NCBI GenBank assembly: GCA_003162495.1
Contig: PMOF01000063.1
Coordinates: 1 to 11,314, forward strand
DNA: 11,314 nucleotides
Direction of reading: 5' to 3'
Source of the DNA: Acidobacteriaceae bacterium
GTDB lineage: Bacteria; Acidobacteriota; Terriglobia; Terriglobales; Acidobacteriaceae
Both the position numbers and the translations under genes were made by a program. Below are positions 8,953 through 11,314 of this stretch, piece after piece. The notes beneath the pieces were generated by a model. That model saw only the letters and a list, made by a program, of their open reading frames with translations, did not search any database and was not told the DNA's origin. Position 1 is the first letter of the stretch. Each line of letters starts with the position of its first letter.

Positions 8953-10014
8953 GTGAAGACGCTTTGGCTTTATGTGGATCCGAATCACCTGGAAACTGCC
9001 GACGCGCTGGCGGCTCTGGGGCAGGCGGCGGAGATTTTGCGGGATGGAGGCCTGGTGGCGCTGCCGACAGAGACGGTGTATGGGCTGGGAGCGAATGCGC
9101 TGGACAGGGCGGCGGTGGAGAGCATTTTTAAGGCCAAGGGGCGGCCGGCATGGGATCCGGTGATTGTGCATATCGCCGGGCCCGATTTCGGAAACGCAAT
9201 GCTGGACCTTCTGGTTGAGGAGATTCCGGATGCTGCACGGCGGCTGATGAAGGCGTTCTGGCCGGGACCGCTGACGCTGCTGCTCAAGCGGACGGCGAGG
9301 GTGCCGGATGCGGTAACGGCGGGACGGCCGCTGGTGGGGGTGCGGATGCCTTCGCATCCGGTGGCGCTGGAACTGATTCGGCGCGCGGGGGTTCCGGTGG
9401 CCGCGCCGAGCGCGAATCGGTTTGGGCACACGAGCCCGACCACGGCGGCGCACGTGCTGGAGGATCTGGACGGGCGCATCGATATGGTGCTGGACGCGGG
9501 GGCGACCGCGCAGGGGTTGGAATCGACGGTTTTGGACGTAGGCCAGAGCCCGATGGTGATCTACCGGCCGGGCGCAGTAACGGCGCAGCAGATTGGCGCG
9601 GTGGGCGGGCCGGTAGTGGTTTATCAGCAGATTGAGGCGCTGGAGACGACGCCGCGCGAGGCGATGCCGTCTCCGGGGGTGGGGCTGAAGCATTATGCAC
9701 CAAGGGCGCGGCTGATCCTGCTGGAGGGCCCGCTCGAGGAGATGGGGGCGCGAATGACGGAAGAGGTGCGTTGTTTTTCGAGAGAACGCGTGGGGGTGAT
9801 GCTGCCCGGTGAAGTGCGGCTTGAGGCTGCTCCCGCGGCGGTGTACGCGTGGGGGCGATGGGCCGCCCCGGAGGAGATGGCGCGGACGCTTTATGCGGGG
9901 CTGCGGGCGCTCGACGCGGAGCAATGCACGGTGATTCTGTGTCCCTTGCCGTCGGCCGATGGGATTGGGGCGGCGCTGCGCGACAGGCTGCTGAAGGCAG
10001 GAAACCTGAAATAG
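8953..10014 (+). CDS. L-threonylcarbamoyladenylate synthase, two-domain Sua5 type
   Basis: A 353-residue Sua5-type enzyme that makes threonylcarbamoyl-AMP from threonine, bicarbonate and ATP, the first step of t6A modification at position 37 of tRNAs reading ANN codons. The N-terminal YrdC domain shows PTETVYGLGANA (38-49), FKAKGRPAWDPVIVHI (59-74), the PGPLTLLLKR stretch (104-113), VRMPSHP (130-136) and APSANRFGHTSPT (151-163), then GLESTVLDV (188-196) and YRPGAVT (204-210). The linker SPGVGLKHYAP (240-250) and a smaller C-terminal domain of about 100 residues separate it from the short YrdC form. The start is GTG 8953; four codons before it lies ATG-AAC-AAG-TGA in another frame, overlapping the GTG. 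Purines GGCGAGA lie eight bases upstream, inside a hairpin. mqnE follows 70 nt later on the same strand. Confidence 0.94.
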   Translation: MKTLWLYVDPNHLETADALAALGQAAEILRDGGLVALPTETVYGLGANALDRAAVESIFKAKGRPAWDPVIVHIAGPDFGNAMLDLLVEEIPDAARRLMKAFWPGPLTLLLKRTARVPDAVTAGRPLVGVRMPSHPVALELIRRAGVPVAAPSANRFGHTSPTTAAHVLEDLDGRIDMVLDAGATAQGLESTVLDVGQSPMVIYRPGAVTAQQIGAVGGPVVVYQQIEALETTPREAMPSPGVGLKHYAPRARLILLEGPLEEMGARMTEEVRCFSRERVGVMLPGEVRLEAAPAAVYAWGRWAAPEEMARTLYAGLRALDAEQCTVILCPLPSADGIGAALRDRLLKAGNLK

Positions 10015-10035
10015 GGACTGGTGTTCAGGGACTGG
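10013..10035 (+). repeat. Short direct repeat AGGGACTGG after sua5
   Basis: AGGGACTGG occurs at 10013-10021 (overlapping the sua5 stop) and again at 10027-10035, a 14-nt period, in the 70-nt gap before mqnE. It may be a local duplication or paired binding sites; the copies are too short to decide. Confidence 0.4.
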
Positions 10036-10072
10036 AGTAGCGGGGATTCCGGACCAGGATCGGGAATTTCTG

Positions 10073-10078
10073 TATCAT
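10073..10078 (+). promoter_or_regulatory. Candidate -10 box (TATCAT) positioned for a leaderless mqnE mRNA
   Basis: TATCAT ends seven bases before the A of the mqnE ATG (10085), so a standard sigma-70 start site would fall on or next to the start codon. The bases AAGG touch the ATG too closely to work as a normal Shine-Dalgarno. No -35 match is evident at 17-nt spacing. Confidence 0.35.
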
Positions 10079-10084
10079 TAAGGT

Positions 10085-11236
10085 ATGAGCGCTGAGACTG
10101 CGGATTTCCGCGAACCAATCGCCTTTCGGAGCTATGACGCCCGGCTTGAGTCGATTGCAGCCAAGGTGCTGGCCGGTGAGCGGCTGGACTTCAACGACGG
10201 GTTGGCGCTCTATGGATCGAGGGATGTGCTGGCCGTTGGCTGGCTGGCCAACCATGTGCGCGAGCGCATGCACGGGGACGTAACCTACTTCAACGTGAAT
10301 CGCCACATCAACCCCACCAACGTATGCGTGGCGGCCTGCAAGCTGTGCGCCTTTGGACGCAAGAAGGGCGACCCGGCGGGCTACACAATGGCGCTGGAAG
10401 AGGCGTGGGAGACGGCGGCATCCGGTTATTCGGAGGCGGTGACCGAGTTCCATATCGTCGGCGGCCTGCATCCGGACCTGCCGTTTGAATATTTCCTCGA
10501 CCTGGTCGAGGGGCTGAAGAAGAGATTCCCCAAGGTGCACATCAAGGCTTTCACCATGGTGGAAGTGGCCTACCTGGCGCGGCGGGCCAAGCTGACGATC
10601 GAGCAGACGCTGGTGAAACTGCGCGAGGCGGGCGTGGACTCCATGCCGGGCGGCGGCGCGGAGATTTTTGCGGCGCGGGTGCGGTCCATTATCTGCGACC
10701 ACAAGATCGACGGCGACGAATGGCTGGAAACGGCGCGGCTAGCGCACAAGCTGGGATTCCGGTCCAACGCGACCATGCTTTACGGGCACATTGAGAACGA
10801 TGAGGATCGCGTGGATCACCTGCTGAAGCTGCGCGCCTTGCAGGACGAGACCGGCGGCTTCCAGACTTTTATTCCGCTGGCGTTCCATCCGGAACATACG
10901 CCGCTCGACCATTTGCCGGTGACCACGGGATTGACGGATATTCGCCAGATCGCGGTGAGCCGGCTGCTGCTGGATAATTTCCCGCACATCAAGGCGTACT
11001 GGCAAATGATGACGCCGAAGATTGCGCAGATTGCGCTGCGCTTTGGCGCGGACGACCTGGACGGTACGGTGATTGAGGAGAAGATTTATCACGACGCCGG
11101 GGCCACCACGCCGCAGGGCATGACGCGCAAGGAACTGTGCCGGCTGATTACCGAGGCGGGGCGGGTTCCGGTGGAGCGCGATACGCTTTACCACGCGGTG
11201 ACGCGGACCGAGGACAGCTTTACGGTGGCCGTCTAG
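10085..11236 (+). CDS. mqnE: Aminofutalosine synthase MqnE (radical SAM)
   Basis: A 383-residue radical SAM enzyme of the futalosine menaquinone pathway. MqnE joins an S-adenosylmethionine-derived adenosyl group to chorismate-derived 3-enolpyruvylbenzoate, giving aminofutalosine. The Fe-S cluster motif is CVAACKLCAF (Cys 81, Cys 85, Cys 88; CX3CX2C) after NPTNV. Other family phrases are HIVGGLHPDLPF, HIKAFTMVEV, MPGGGAEIF, ATMLYGHIEN, LRALQDETGGFQTFIPLAFHPEHT and AYWQMMTPKIAQIALRFGADDLDGTV, with EEKIYHDAGA near the C-terminus. These separate it from the related MqnC. The length is normal for MqnE and the frame is intact. The other mqn genes are not in this window. It follows sua5 by 70 nt, probably with its own promoter, and is followed after 27 nt by another gene on the same strand. 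It implies menaquinone-based respiration by the futalosine route, known in Acidobacteriota. Confidence 0.95.
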   Translation: MSAETADFREPIAFRSYDARLESIAAKVLAGERLDFNDGLALYGSRDVLAVGWLANHVRERMHGDVTYFNVNRHINPTNVCVAACKLCAFGRKKGDPAGYTMALEEAWETAASGYSEAVTEFHIVGGLHPDLPFEYFLDLVEGLKKRFPKVHIKAFTMVEVAYLARRAKLTIEQTLVKLREAGVDSMPGGGAEIFAARVRSIICDHKIDGDEWLETARLAHKLGFRSNATMLYGHIENDEDRVDHLLKLRALQDETGGFQTFIPLAFHPEHTPLDHLPVTTGLTDIRQIAVSRLLLDNFPHIKAYWQMMTPKIAQIALRFGADDLDGTVIEEKIYHDAGATTPQGMTRKELCRLITEAGRVPVERDTLYHAVTRTEDSFTVAV

Positions 11237-11250
11237 CGGTGGACTGAAGA

Positions 11251-11255
11251 GAGGA
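11251..11255 (+). promoter_or_regulatory. Shine-Dalgarno for the last, truncated gene
   Basis: GAGGA lies eight bases before ATG 11264. It supports that start over the overlapping ATG at 11268, whose frame closes after 14 codons. Confidence 0.6.
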
Positions 11256-11263
11256 CGAGCGCG

Positions 11264-11314
11264 ATGGATGCTTTCGGTCCGGCAATGGTGCTTGGACTCT
11301 GCTTCGGCATGATG
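11264..11314 (+). CDS. Start of an unidentified hydrophobic protein (3' truncated)
   Basis: Only 17 codons are present: MDAFGPAMVLGLCFGMM. They are hydrophobic and could begin a membrane segment. The gene starts 27 nt after the mqnE stop on the same strand with a good ribosome binding site, so it may be cotranscribed with mqnE. Too little is visible to name a family. Confidence 0.5.
   Translation, partial: MDAFGPAMVLGLCFGMM

Noticed and set aside
8914..9924. Antisense open frame (336 codons) opposite sua5
   Set aside because: Its product is mostly Arg, His, Pro and Gln, typical of a GC-rich antisense frame, while the + strand carries clear YrdC/Sua5 motifs.
10025..10702. Antisense open frame opposite the mqnE 5' half
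   Set aside because: It overlaps the radical SAM cysteine motif on the other strand and shows no domain of its own.

Overview
The window is a GC-rich bacterial chromosome segment carrying mostly housekeeping genes. Several things suggest an Acidobacteriota (Terriglobia-like) genome: the SecA N-terminus, an aminofutalosine (MqnE) route to menaquinone, a stand-alone CpaE/TadZ-type ATPase, and a YVTN-type beta-propeller protein with a proline-rich C-terminal segment. This placement is inference from protein character, not from a marker RNA. I see no rRNA, tRNA, CRISPR array, insertion sequence or phage gene.

Layout from left to right: (1) the 3' end of a beta-propeller protein gene (+); (2) a complete ABC exporter half-transporter (-), convergent with it; (3) a divergent intergenic region of about 140 nt; (4) two small predicted membrane proteins (+) that I do not recognise; (5) secA (+), best read from a TTG codon preceded by GGAG; (6) a CpaE/TadZ-like receiver-ATPase (-), convergent with secA, whose last codons contain a hairpin plus T-tract that looks like the secA terminator; (7) a CYTH-domain phosphohydrolase/cyclase-like gene (-); (8) an intergenic region of about 200 nt rich in inverted repeats, between divergent genes; (9) a two-domain Sua5-type threonylcarbamoyl-AMP synthase (+) with a GTG start just after a hairpin; (10) mqnE (+), with a -10-like box placed so that the mRNA could be leaderless; (11) the first codons of a hydrophobic protein (+), cut by the window end.

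The genes do not form one pathway. They cover protein export (SecA), efflux (ABC exporter), pilus or polar-localisation ATPase function (CpaE-like), tRNA t6A modification (Sua5) and menaquinone synthesis (MqnE). No clearly novel multi-gene system is visible. The most interesting hypothesis is that the small membrane protein directly upstream of secA could be a SecM-like export sensor in position, although it lacks any known arrest motif. The secA terminator hidden in the cpaE-like coding end, the hairpin over the sua5 ribosome binding site and the possible leaderless mqnE start also merit checking.
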